DNA from: Methanobacteriota archaeon
GTDB taxonomy: Archaea; Thermoplasmatota; Poseidoniia; Poseidoniales; Thalassarchaeaceae
Length of the DNA: 56,801 nucleotides
Direction of reading: 5' to 3'
Assembly: GCA_014239955.1 (NCBI GenBank)
Contig: JAAZXW010000011.1
Span: 64,001-120,801, forward strand
The notes below the pieces were generated by a model. It was not told the DNA's origin and searched no databases. It was given only the letters and a program-made list of their open reading frames with translations. A program made the translations under genes and the position numbers. Positions 44,231 through 53,570 of this stretch are shown here, piece by piece (the first letter of the stretch is position 1; each line of letters begins with the position of its first letter).

Positions 44231-45981
44231 GCGACAGGATCGGGAATCAGCCTCATAACTCCTTCCAGGTCAATCTCCCCTGCCTGAATTGGCGATTTTA
44301 TTCCGAATTTACCACTCACTTCCGGAGCAATCTCTCCGAATTCTCCGATTTCCTTGCCCTTGATCAGAATCAGACTGCCCCTTCCTGTGATCCATGGCCC
44401 ATGTCCTGGTTCTGTCGGTATAAATTCGACATCATCATGTTCAGCACCCAGGTCCCTAAGAAACGCTTGTGCGATTCCCTTAGAAGAAGTGAAACCACTC
44501 CCAACCTCGGCGCACGTCCATGCACCTCTTTGGTAATTCTTGAATCTCCTGACCACTGTGCCTAACTCATACACCCTCTGAGGCAACTCATGATGCCTAT
44601 TCGCAGCAAGCAACCTCAGTAGGGACGGCAGAATGTATTGTCTTAGGATGGTGTGTTCCGAGGTGATGGGATTGGAGATCAATGCCACTCCCTCTTCTTG
44701 TGGCCATCTGACATTCTCGAATTGGTCTCTCTCATTGGAAAGAGTCAGACTTTGCACTTCTTGTAACCCGCATGCCCTCATACTTTCTCCAAATCTCCTA
44801 TTCAGATTAGAAGTCCTGAGCGGAATAGCATCGAGATGTGTCTTTGACAGAGTTTCTGGGAGGTTCTCGAAACCGAATCCTATCGCAATGTCTTCTACAA
44901 TATCCACCGGATGCATGATGTCGCTCCTCCACCGAGGCATCGAAATTAGGTGCTCAATTTCTCCGACGACACAGTCAGCCCACCTTCCACGTCCATTCGG
45001 ACCATCCGTTACAGTCCTACTTTCTTCTAGATTTCCGCCCATCTTTGTGATTGCACGCGATATCTCATCCGAGCCCAACTGCAAACCCAGAATTTTCCTA
45101 ATCAGGCTTTCTGGAACCCGATGCTTTCGAGCCCCCCCTTGTGGGATTGACTTTTCCTCCCCATCCGGGCCAGAGAATTCTATACTCTCGATTCTACCCC
45201 CCCTTTCCGACATTGAGAGGCATACAAGAAGAAGGCAGGATTCACAGGACCTTTCATCCCAACCGGTAACATCGATGAAGAAATCTTTGGTCCCTTCGTG
45301 TACAGTTGTATGGCTGCCATTGATTATTGGGGGGAATGAAAGAACCCTATCTCCCGAATCTAGTATCACAGGAAATTGATCCAAACCTTTCATTAGATGG
45401 GCATATTCCACTCCCTTCGGATGCTCGGTGAGAATCTGTTCTATACTCATCTCTTCCGAGCCAGCAAGAGGAATGAAAGAGTAAGTTGACGGGACGGTCG
45501 TTACTCTGAACGGGGGTTTCAGAGAATTTAGATCGTGGACCCCTATGGATGCAAACTTCCTCTTTCTTCCCAATGTCATGTGTAATTTTTCTTGGTGATC
45601 CATCAGAGATTGAATGAAATCTTCTCTCTCTTCTGTATTAGATCCTGTATCCACGCCTCTAACTACTGCTCCCATTATTATGGGTCTGACTTCATCTAAT
45701 TCGGGGTCAACTGAAAGTCTGATTTCACCAGGAAAAACTGGCAAGTCAACTGGGATTTCCGTTGATGATAGGAATGACCTCGACGCTCTTGCTATAGTCT
45801 CATGACTGAGTAGGTCCGGTCGATCCGGAAACACTTCGACCTCTATCGAATTCTTATTATTGCTATCTACCGGGCAACCCAATTCCGGCAGCCACCCTGG
45901 CCATTCTTCGGACCTGTGATCAGTCCCGTGAATTTTCTGAATATAACTGAGGATTGAGTGCTTGAAATCAAGAGTAGGAAT
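44227..45981 (-). CDS. pheT: Phenylalanyl-tRNA synthetase beta subunit, archaeal type, apparent ATT start
   Basis: Beta subunit of the (alpha-beta)2 PheRS. Family motifs are IEVEVFPDRPDLLSHETIARA, the B5 domain region (ESLIRKILGLQLGSDEISRAITKMGG) and the C-terminal catalytic-like domain DIVEDIAIGFGFENLPET...ERVYELGT-like VYELGTVVRR. The first ATG/GTG/TTG-type codon in the open frame is a TTG at 45882, but that would cut off about 33 residues that align with the family N-terminus. The frame is open upstream to 45990, and there PTLDFKHSILSYIQKI directly follows an ATT at 45981-45979. GAGGTGA (complement of 45987-45993) precedes the ATT. I therefore place the start at ATT, giving 584 residues. 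pheS is not in the window. Confidence 0.88.
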   Translation of the reverse strand: MPTLDFKHSILSYIQKIHGTDHRSEEWPGWLPELGCPVDSNNKNSIEVEVFPDRPDLLSHETIARASRSFLSSTEIPVDLPVFPGEIRLSVDPELDEVRPIIMGAVVRGVDTGSNTEEREDFIQSLMDHQEKLHMTLGRKRKFASIGVHDLNSLKPPFRVTTVPSTYSFIPLAGSEEMSIEQILTEHPKGVEYAHLMKGLDQFPVILDSGDRVLSFPPIINGSHTTVHEGTKDFFIDVTGWDERSCESCLLLVCLSMSERGGRIESIEFSGPDGEEKSIPQGGARKHRVPESLIRKILGLQLGSDEISRAITKMGGNLEESRTVTDGPNGRGRWADCVVGEIEHLISMPRWRSDIMHPVDIVEDIAIGFGFENLPETLSKTHLDAIPLRTSNLNRRFGESMRACGLQEVQSLTLSNERDQFENVRWPQEEGVALISNPITSEHTILRQYILPSLLRLLAANRHHELPQRVYELGTVVRRFKNYQRGAWTCAEVGSGFTSSKGIAQAFLRDLGAEHDDVEFIPTEPGHGPWITGRGSLILIKGKEIGEFGEIAPEVSGKFGIKSPIQAGEIDLEGVMRLIPDPVA

Positions 45982-45985
45982 GTTC

Positions 45986-47527
45986 TCACCTCAGCTCTAG
46001 CCACATCTTCAGCGGTCGGTCATATCCAACTAGTCTGAGTCCAGAAATTGCGGCCGTGTCAAAATCATTGGCTCGAAGGTTCCTCCTGCCTATCCTCTCG
46101 ATTCTATCCACTCCAACATCTCGCATCCAACCACGAACGCCAATGCCCAATTCCTCTATCTTCTCACTCAGATCACCCTTGGGGCACGGAGAAACCAATG
46201 CCGTACAACCCGAAGCGACAGCAATCACTAGGTCCTTAGCATCAGGTTCGTGCATTACCTCAATCATGACGAATTTTCCTGTTTCACTTATCCCCATGGT
46301 CTTCGAAGCAAGCCCAATCTTTGGAAGCGAAGAGGCAAGCCTAGAACCACTTCTAGTTGCACAGTTCACAACAGCTCCATCCAGTTCCAAGTCCATAACT
46401 AGCCTGAAAACACGTTCAATCCTGTCAATTCTCCCTCTTAGCATGATAATCGAATTTGAATCCATCCTGCTTCGTAACGAGGTTAGCATTGCCTCTATTT
46501 CCGCGTCATTCAGTCCCGGGAAATCTGTGATATCGAAAATTATCCCTGAACAATTCCCAACATGATCGATTACCTCGGAGAACTCCTTCCTGCCAATTAA
46601 TAGCAAGTCGTTCTTCCTTGATTTTGTTCTGACAATTGCCGGTGAATCTACATCTTTCCATTTGTCCAGACCAATTGTGGTTTCACAACTAATCATCCAT
46701 GGTATTTTCAATAGTGCACCCTCCGAATCGGACCCATCTTGTACAAGAAGTGTGTAGTGGTCCAATGGGGCATTGTCAGACAGCGAGTTCTCATTTGGGT
46801 ATAGTGAGATATTATCAAATCCCTCTGAGATAAAATAATCAGGTGAATCAAAACTTTCCGAATGAGTTGCTCCTGTTTCTAGAACTAGAGCGTCCTCGTT
46901 AACGGACAGACCCATCGGATCCAGCAATTTTGAAAATTCAGAAATTTCTGTTTTATTTATTGACCTCATTTCTACCCCATCCGGAGGGGGAGGGCAACTA
47001 CCAGATATCACGATTTTCCCTCCAGCCATTCCGATTCCTGGTTCTGAACCCACTGATCCCATTACTACGATCGTGCCCCCTGACATCCCTGACCCCAAAC
47101 GATCACCCGCATGACCTCTAACTAGCAATATTCCGCCAGACATTGCAGCACCGGCTTCATCTCCTGCCGAACCTTGTATCGAAATCTCGCCTCCAATCAT
47201 TTCGAATCCGACCTTGTCCCCCACATCTTTCTCAACGACTGATTTTCCAGAAACGTGAAACGCACCGAACATTGACCCAGTACCTCCTCTGAGGGTCAAA
47301 GTTCCGCCTCGATTTCCCACTCCCACGCATGCCCCCAAGTCCCCTAGACAAAGCACCCTAGCACCCTCGGGCAAGTGAGTCATGACTCCAAATTCTCCAT
47401 CTTTGGGCCTTTCATCACCAGCACGCCCCCATCCAATCTTCACTGGGCGACCCTGTTCCAATGCCTGCTCAACATACCTGTCTAGGTCCTTGTTGAGTTT
47501 CAAACTCTTAGTGACAATCTCTCTCAA
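45986..47527 (-). CDS. GXGXG-domain protein with TIM-barrel-like C-terminal domain (glutamate synthase-related)
   Basis: 513 residues from a TTG start; the frame closes just upstream without an ATG, and GGGGG lies 8 bases before. Residues 1-190 form the beta-helix GXGXG domain, with repeats such as GGTLTLRGGTGSMFGAFH, GGEISIQGSAGDEAGAAMSGG and GGTIVVMGSVGSEPGIGMAGG, as in the last domain of glutamate synthase and in formylmethanofuran dehydrogenase subunit C. Residues 250-500 resemble a TIM-barrel (LLLIGRKEFSEVIDHVG, GIIFDITDFPGLNDAEIEA, LDGAVVNCATRSGSRL). The FMN/Fe-S cysteine motifs of glutamate synthase are not seen. So the domain order is reversed relative to GltB and catalytic activity is doubtful. 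Its TGA stop lies within the Shine-Dalgarno of pheT, indicating co-transcription. Confidence 0.75.
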   Translation of the reverse strand: MREIVTKSLKLNKDLDRYVEQALEQGRPVKIGWGRAGDERPKDGEFGVMTHLPEGARVLCLGDLGACVGVGNRGGTLTLRGGTGSMFGAFHVSGKSVVEKDVGDKVGFEMIGGEISIQGSAGDEAGAAMSGGILLVRGHAGDRLGSGMSGGTIVVMGSVGSEPGIGMAGGKIVISGSCPPPPDGVEMRSINKTEISEFSKLLDPMGLSVNEDALVLETGATHSESFDSPDYFISEGFDNISLYPNENSLSDNAPLDHYTLLVQDGSDSEGALLKIPWMISCETTIGLDKWKDVDSPAIVRTKSRKNDLLLIGRKEFSEVIDHVGNCSGIIFDITDFPGLNDAEIEAMLTSLRSRMDSNSIIMLRGRIDRIERVFRLVMDLELDGAVVNCATRSGSRLASSLPKIGLASKTMGISETGKFVMIEVMHEPDAKDLVIAVASGCTALVSPCPKGDLSEKIEELGIGVRGWMRDVGVDRIERIGRRNLRANDFDTAAISGLRLVGYDRPLKMWLELR

Positions 47528-47627
47528 CTTATTGCCCCCTATGCATTACACTACGTATCCAGAAAGAGGCGACTCATTATTGACTCTTGCCGAATTCGCT
47601 AGGTTCATAGGCATCCTTCAGACGTCG

Positions 47628-47633
47628 ATTAAT
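47628..47633 (+). promoter_or_regulatory. TATA-like box upstream of the GAPDH gene
   Basis: ATTAAT in CGATTAATCAAAGG is centred about 31 bases before ATG 47661. It supports this start over the longer open frame that runs back to 47382. Confidence 0.45.
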
Positions 47634-47660
47634 CAAAGGCAAAGACATGGGGATTTGAAA

Positions 47661-48707
47661 ATGGTAACCATAAAGGTGGCAATAAACGGTTTTGGGACCA
47701 TCGGGAAACGTGTTGCAGACGCTATTGATGCACAAGAAGACATGGAAGTCTCCGGCGTAACTAAGACTGGTCCAAGTTTTGGTTGTGAGCTTGCAATCAA
47801 GAAGGGTTTTCCTCTATACTGCACATTTGACGATGAAGATATGATTGAGCAGTTCTCTAAGCAGGGATACCCTTGCTCCGGGGGCCTTTCTGACTTACTA
47901 GAGATTTCTGATGTGGTGGTCGATTGCGCTCCTGGAAAATTGGGCGCAGAGAATATTGAGAAGTACCAGTCAACAGGCATCAAGTATATTTTCCAAGGGG
48001 GAGAAAATCACGAACTAACTGGGCTATCGTATTCTTCATCGGCAAACCACATGGAGAACATGAATGCAAAGGGCACGAGGGTTGTTTCTTGCAATACCAC
48101 CGGACTGTCCAGAACTTTGGTGCCTCTTTTCGAACACTGTGGCTCATTGAAGGTCGAATGTACAATGATTAGACGAGCAGCCGATCCGGGAGATTCTGGA
48201 AAGGGGCCGATCAATGCAATCAAGCCCGTGTTGAAGGTACCAAGCCATCATGGGCCTGATGTAATGACCGTGAAACCAGAGATAGAAATTAACAGCCTAG
48301 CTGTGGCAGTACCAACAACAATTATGCATGTCCACAGCATTGTTGCGGACCTCCCAGCGGAGCATGGGCTAACTACAGAGTCGATATTACAGATGTGGGC
48401 GGACACACCTCGAGTAATCATCATGAATGGCGCAGAGGACCGAATCCCAACTACTGCCGAAGTCATGGAGATGGCTAGAGACATAGGTAGGAAGTGGGGT
48501 GATTTACATGAAATTTTCATTTGGGAAGATGGCGTAAAACTGGTTGGAGACCGGCTCTACTATTTCCAAGCAATTCATCAGGAGAGTGACGTAATTCCCG
48601 AGAATGTTGATTGCGTAAGGGCACTAATGGGTGTCGAGGAGGACTGGCGTAAGACCGTTGCAAAGACAGATGCCTCAATCCGCCGTTATTATTCCTCGTT
48701 GTCCTGA
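47661..48707 (+). CDS. gap: Glyceraldehyde-3-phosphate dehydrogenase, archaeal class II
   Basis: Glycolytic/gluconeogenic NAD(P)-dependent enzyme. 348 residues from MVTIKVAINGFGTIGKRVADAI, the usual archaeal N-terminus. The nucleotide-binding motif NGFGTIG, DVVVDCAPGKLGAEN, and the catalytic-cysteine segment VVSCNTTGLSRTLVPL match class II GAPDH. The C-terminal MIRRAADPGDSGKGPINAIKP is also characteristic. The frame upstream of 47661 overlaps the opposite GXGXG gene and is not coding. A TATA-like box lies about 31 bases upstream. A large subtilase gene follows. Confidence 0.95.
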   Translation: MVTIKVAINGFGTIGKRVADAIDAQEDMEVSGVTKTGPSFGCELAIKKGFPLYCTFDDEDMIEQFSKQGYPCSGGLSDLLEISDVVVDCAPGKLGAENIEKYQSTGIKYIFQGGENHELTGLSYSSSANHMENMNAKGTRVVSCNTTGLSRTLVPLFEHCGSLKVECTMIRRAADPGDSGKGPINAIKPVLKVPSHHGPDVMTVKPEIEINSLAVAVPTTIMHVHSIVADLPAEHGLTTESILQMWADTPRVIIMNGAEDRIPTTAEVMEMARDIGRKWGDLHEIFIWEDGVKLVGDRLYYFQAIHQESDVIPENVDCVRALMGVEEDWRKTVAKTDASIRRYYSSLS

Positions 48708-48764
48708 TAATTTACGCTCGCATAGTGTCAATAGTCAAAAGAGAATCTAGTCTCGGAATACCGA

Positions 48765-51700
48765 ATGACTACCTCAAAATCAGTCTGCTCAGTCATTGCT
48801 CTGTTTTTGTTTTCCACTTTCTCCCATACAATTTCTCTAGAACCAGTAGCCGATGAAAAATCCCTTTCTCAATCTTACGATGAGTCCAATGGGGGTGCAT
48901 GGGAACTGTTCCAGAATCCATTATCTAGCGATTATCCAATCTCGGAATCATCCGGTAAAATACACACTCCCTTCGGAATCTTTGACCCACTGAGTGAGGA
49001 CCTTCCAGTGGGTCCGTGGCAGATTTCAGGCCTCCAACAGCCCCATGATGGCAGATTGCATATTGTCCAATCACAAACCTCGGACTTGCAAGATCTAGAG
49101 AATTCACTTGCATCCATCGGATTTGACATAATTGATCAGATACCATACGACTCGGTAATTATCAGCATCTCTGAGGGGGGCTCCAATGAAGAAATATCAC
49201 GGGTTCAGAATCTTTCACAAGTTCGATGGGCGGGGCCGATGCCATCAACGTGGAAGGTCTCTCAATCATTATTTCCTTTATTGGGGTTGGAAGATTCTCT
49301 AATTGACTTGGACGTCATCCCCTCTCCAACTAATTCTGAACAGGATATTTCCAATCTAAGACGTGAAATTAATGATCTTGAAGGGACGCTACACCAATCT
49401 TCCAATTGCGACTTGTATCTGTGCCAAATCCAATCTGCAAATCCCGCTTTGATTTTTTCATTAGCCTCTGATTATAGGGTAATGAGGGTTGAACCAGGCC
49501 CAGTTCTATCTATTCAGAACTCAAATGCCAGCTCCCTGTCTGGTGTTGATTTTGCAAGGACTATGGCCGGAGTCAATCTTACTGGGCACGGAGAAGTAAT
49601 AGGAATTTCTGACACTGGCCTAGATGTAGATCATGGCGACTTTGACGGGAGACTCAGGAGTCCAGTATTCAATTTGTTCGGACCAGACAATTCTGGTGCC
49701 GATTCAAACAGCGGCCATGGGACGCATGTCACTTCAACACTACTGGGGGATGGTTCCGGCGACTCGAATGCCACGGGGATTGTCCCCCAAGCGACTTTCC
49801 ATTTCTACCAACTAGAGGTCGATAGCTCCGGACTATTAGCAAGGAGGGGATCTTTGTACCAAATGTTCGAGCACTCTCTACAGAATGATGCATACATCCA
49901 TACAAATAGTTGGGGTAGTGATAACTTAGTAGGGGATTACACCTCAGATTCTCGCTCGATTGACTGGTTTACAAATGACTACCCGGAGTTCCTAGTGATT
50001 TTTTCTGCTGGTGACATGGGCGAATCCGGAGTCACTTCGCCAAGTACGGCAAAAAACGCACTCTCTGTGGGCGCTTCAACCACGGGTGCCTTCGATTCTG
50101 CAACCGTGGGCCAGGTTTTCAACGAATCATCTTCAGGGCCAACCTCAGATGGCCGAATAAAGCCCGATTTGGTGGCACCCGGGGTAATGATTTGCTCTGC
50201 TAGGGCTCAAGAAGCAGACCTCGTCTCTGGTGGCAATTGCTCTGCCTCCATGTATTCCGATGGTTCAACTCCAATGTACATGACATTGAGCGGAAGTTCG
50301 ATGGCAACTCCAGTAGTTGCCGGAGCATCTGCGATGGCCAGAGAATTTCTGAGGACGGAAGTTGGAATAGCGACCCCAACCTCCTCCCTAATTAGGGCGT
50401 TATTGGTCAACGGGGCAGAGGATATCGGCGAGCAAGATGTGCCAAACTCACGGGAAGGATGGGGGCAACTCAATATCTCCAACAGCCTTTTTCCACAAAG
50501 CAATGGAGAGAATCTGTCTGTATTTTATGATCAAGAAAGGCAACTTCTTCCAGGTCACAGTTTCATCTACACCTTCGAAGTCTCTGACGGCAACGGCATC
50601 GATGTGACTCTGGCATGGAATGACAAGGAGGGCCCTGCTTCCGCGGATCAGAATGCAAGCCGACTAGTCAACAACCTCGATCTCGTGGTCACTTCTCCAA
50701 CGGGAGAAGTATACAATGGCAATAACTTCGCAAACGGGTTCAGCCAATCAACTGGAACCAACGACCACTTGAATAATCTAGAGAGAGTCAGGCTACCATC
50801 TTCTCAATCTGGAATATGGACAATTCAAGTTGGACACGCCGGAGGTTTTTCTCAAGATTTCTCCTTGGTACTATCTGCAAATGCAGAAGAACGCCAAGAG
50901 CCCGATTTAACCGTAGTCCCGAACTCGATTTTTTCATCAGAAAATAGTCCATTGAAGGGAGATACAATCTCCATGCAACTTTCTTGGATTAACCAAGCCG
51001 CTGCGCCAACTGGTGAGTACTCAATTTCACTACGGGACGTTACTGATGGGACAGAGATCGGAACATATTCGATGCCATCACTTGGAGGAGGTGGAATTGA
51101 GACGTTCTCGATCTATCATTCATTCCCAACCACCGGATCTCACCTAGTCAGACTAACTCTCGATTACCTCTTCGAGGTTGTTGAGTTGAATGACGAAAAC
51201 GCCGGTTTGAATAACAATATTTTCGAACTAGAATTCGATGTGACAGAGATAGGGGTGCGTATTACTCCGCTGATGGCCGATGGCTCTCACCCCTCGGATT
51301 TCCAAGAATTAGAATCCGCAAAGTTTCAGAATATCGATCCAAGCCTAGTAAGTTGGTCCGAATTTCAACTAGAACTTCTGAATGAGGGGACCTCGGAGAT
51401 TACCGTTGAACTCTCAACTTCCCCCGTACAAATTATCGATGAATCTGGAATTATGGGCACGCCACAGGACGAGTGGTCCCGAACGTTGAGTGAGGCTGGA
51501 CCATGGGTTCTTTCCCCATTCGGGGATTCGGGTGACAGAGTGGTAATCTCGTTGAACCTGACTGATGAAGACGCCGATTTAGAGAGCAGTTTTGCCCTCC
51601 CGGGCCTTTTCGTTACCGACCTCAATCTAAGAGACAAGATGTCGCCGACCATCTTCCATTCGATTCGGTTGTCGGTGGACATTAATCGGGTAGAGGGCCT

Positions 51701-53531
51701 TTACACGGTCTCTGCGGGTACCGAGGACCTAGGTTCTGAACCTAACAAATTCGCCCTGTTCACACTATCTGTAAAGAATATAGGAAACGGACCAACTGAG
51801 TACAGTATTTCTTGCGAGACTGCAGATCGCTGGATTGTTCACGTCGGAAGCAGTCAGTCTTCGGAAGTAACGATCGGCCCACTTAGCAGACTTCAGTTCG
51901 TGCCCGTCCCAATTCGTGTCAAAGTCCCACCCTCATCTTCCGGATTATCTGCCGGGGATACGAACCAAGTTACCTGCGTGACTACTTCCGTCAACGACCC
52001 CTCGCTATTCACAATCGAGACAGCAGAGGTTGAAGTGTTTGAAAGCAGAGACTTCTCTACGAAGATTTCAGATTCAAACGGTATTGAGTTTGGTCCAGTA
52101 GCTATTTCCGAATCCCGAGCAGTTCTGAACGGGGAAACCATTACCACAGTTCTATCGATATCTAATTCGGGGAACATTCCACTTGATTTCGAGGTACGGG
52201 CTCTATCATCGACCAACACATGGCCAATTCAGGTTTTCTTCTCCGATGACGAACCCCCCACAGGAGAGGTGACAAGCATCGAAGTGCAAGTTGAACCAGG
52301 GGGTGAATCTAGGATAAATATCAGGACCATAGTCCCCCTTGCTTCTGAGAAAGGAGATAGGAACACGATCACAGTGAAGACAACATTGGGAGAAACCATC
52401 GTAACTAATGCTACTGTGCTGGAAGTTAGAGAAATTACCACCCTAGATATCCAGAGCGACGAAGGTTTCTCAATCGCTCTAGGGAGGGACGGAAACTCCA
52501 ATATTTTCCTACACAATTCGGGCAATGTTCCTTTGCTAATCGATCTAACGATGGGAACTCTTCCAGATGGCTGGTCTGGAGGATTCTTGACTGGAAAGAC
52601 ATTCTCAATGGACATGAATAGGGACTCAGTAATCTCAATCGGACTTCAACTCCCCAGTGGCACTCCCGTCGGGACACTGCTCGAGAAAGTTCCAGTTATC
52701 ATCGAATCAACATCCCCGAGTCTATCCAAGGAAACCATCACTGTTGAGATGGAAGTCATCGTACTTCCATCAGTGTGGATCGAAGTTCAGTCTGACTCTG
52801 TTAACTTGCAGGGCATTCCCGAAGGTGAAGAGTCAGTGTTCACATTGAAAGTCCACAATCTTGGGAACACTGCATCAGGAGTTTGGCTAGATTCCGAGGA
52901 ATTGGAAGGATGGGCCATCAAATTTGAACCCACTTCTGTAGAAGAACTGGGCCCAGGAGAAAATGCGGACATCACTGTATCGATCAAACCACGAAAGTCC
53001 GCCGAAGACGGCCTTAATCAACTCAGAATTAATGCAAATTCAACAACCGAAGAGGGACAAGTTACAGTGACTCATTCTTCTATAACTTTCGATGTCAGCA
53101 AGTCAAAGTCTACTAATCGCGGAGGGATTTCCGGGGTTTTCGAAGCCTTAGGGCTACCCTCATGGACCCTTGCAATATTTATTTTTGCGGCTCTAGCCGG
53201 AGCAATCTCTTTCGGCATCAGAACTAGGCAGGAGTTCCAGCCAGTAGGTACTGACGAGGAGTTGATTCCACGAGGTTCAGCCCTCCAAGCAGGAACCAAG
53301 GACGAGAGGAGGGCAGCCGCACTAGATACATCTACCACTGGTGACGTGGTTACCGGAGAGGTCTCCAAGACCGAAATTCAGGATGTCCTTCAGTCAACTG
53401 TACCCACTCTCCCCACGCATCAGGTCCCCGAAGGAGCCCTGCCGCTTCCGCTTACGGGACTGCCCGCCGGTTGGACAATGGACCAATGGGTTGCATACGG
53501 GAATCTATGGTGGGAACAGAACGGACCCTAG
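48765..53531 (+). CDS. Giant membrane-anchored subtilase (S8) with NEW3/CARDB-type domains
   Basis: 1588 residues. A signal peptide (SVIALFLFSTFSHTISL) is followed by a propeptide-like region to about residue 260. The S8 catalytic domain has D283 (GISDTGLDVDHGDFDG), H318 (SGHGTHVTSTLLG) and S512 (LSGSSMATPVVAGAS). Beta-sandwich domains follow. The first (about 590-700, NLDLVVTSPTGEVYNGNNFANG) resembles the C-terminal domain of large alkaline proteases; several NEW3/CARDB-like repeats come next (for example LSISNSGNIPLDFEV, FLHNSGNVPLLIDLTMG). A membrane helix at about 1465-1486 leads to a cytosolic tail ending GLPAGWTMDQWVAYGNLWWEQNGP. It is probably a cell-surface protein degrader. The triad is intact. 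Confidence 0.9.
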   Translation: MTTSKSVCSVIALFLFSTFSHTISLEPVADEKSLSQSYDESNGGAWELFQNPLSSDYPISESSGKIHTPFGIFDPLSEDLPVGPWQISGLQQPHDGRLHIVQSQTSDLQDLENSLASIGFDIIDQIPYDSVIISISEGGSNEEISRVQNLSQVRWAGPMPSTWKVSQSLFPLLGLEDSLIDLDVIPSPTNSEQDISNLRREINDLEGTLHQSSNCDLYLCQIQSANPALIFSLASDYRVMRVEPGPVLSIQNSNASSLSGVDFARTMAGVNLTGHGEVIGISDTGLDVDHGDFDGRLRSPVFNLFGPDNSGADSNSGHGTHVTSTLLGDGSGDSNATGIVPQATFHFYQLEVDSSGLLARRGSLYQMFEHSLQNDAYIHTNSWGSDNLVGDYTSDSRSIDWFTNDYPEFLVIFSAGDMGESGVTSPSTAKNALSVGASTTGAFDSATVGQVFNESSSGPTSDGRIKPDLVAPGVMICSARAQEADLVSGGNCSASMYSDGSTPMYMTLSGSSMATPVVAGASAMAREFLRTEVGIATPTSSLIRALLVNGAEDIGEQDVPNSREGWGQLNISNSLFPQSNGENLSVFYDQERQLLPGHSFIYTFEVSDGNGIDVTLAWNDKEGPASADQNASRLVNNLDLVVTSPTGEVYNGNNFANGFSQSTGTNDHLNNLERVRLPSSQSGIWTIQVGHAGGFSQDFSLVLSANAEERQEPDLTVVPNSIFSSENSPLKGDTISMQLSWINQAAAPTGEYSISLRDVTDGTEIGTYSMPSLGGGGIETFSIYHSFPTTGSHLVRLTLDYLFEVVELNDENAGLNNNIFELEFDVTEIGVRITPLMADGSHPSDFQELESAKFQNIDPSLVSWSEFQLELLNEGTSEITVELSTSPVQIIDESGIMGTPQDEWSRTLSEAGPWVLSPFGDSGDRVVISLNLTDEDADLESSFALPGLFVTDLNLRDKMSPTIFHSIRLSVDINRVEGLYTVSAGTEDLGSEPNKFALFTLSVKNIGNGPTEYSISCETADRWIVHVGSSQSSEVTIGPLSRLQFVPVPIRVKVPPSSSGLSAGDTNQVTCVTTSVNDPSLFTIETAEVEVFESRDFSTKISDSNGIEFGPVAISESRAVLNGETITTVLSISNSGNIPLDFEVRALSSTNTWPIQVFFSDDEPPTGEVTSIEVQVEPGGESRINIRTIVPLASEKGDRNTITVKTTLGETIVTNATVLEVREITTLDIQSDEGFSIALGRDGNSNIFLHNSGNVPLLIDLTMGTLPDGWSGGFLTGKTFSMDMNRDSVISIGLQLPSGTPVGTLLEKVPVIIESTSPSLSKETITVEMEVIVLPSVWIEVQSDSVNLQGIPEGEESVFTLKVHNLGNTASGVWLDSEELEGWAIKFEPTSVEELGPGENADITVSIKPRKSAEDGLNQLRINANSTTEEGQVTVTHSSITFDVSKSKSTNRGGISGVFEALGLPSWTLAIFIFAALAGAISFGIRTRQEFQPVGTDEELIPRGSALQAGTKDERRAAALDTSTTGDVVTGEVSKTEIQDVLQSTVPTLPTHQVPEGALPLPLTGLPAGWTMDQWVAYGNLWWEQNGP

Positions 53532-53533
53532 AG

Positions 53534-53545
53534 CGGTTCATTTTT
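53534..53545 (+). promoter_or_regulatory. Candidate promoter box of the adk operon
   Basis: CGGTTCATTTTT starts 37 bases before ATG 53571. The AT-rich part is centred about 30 bases upstream, at TATA distance. It shares the CGGTT lead with the aglB and rps15 promoters. Confidence 0.35.
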
Positions 53546-53570
53546 CTGCACCCGCCCACGCCATACACTA

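Noticed and set aside
44633-45379. 248-residue plus-strand ORF opposite pheT
   Set aside because: A shadow of pheT with atypical composition; pheT motifs cover the whole region on the other strand.
47382-47660. N-terminal extension of the GAPDH frame
   Set aside because: It overlaps the opposing GXGXG gene, has unrelated low-quality sequence, and the archaeal GAPDH N-terminus begins exactly at ATG 47661 behind a TATA-like box.
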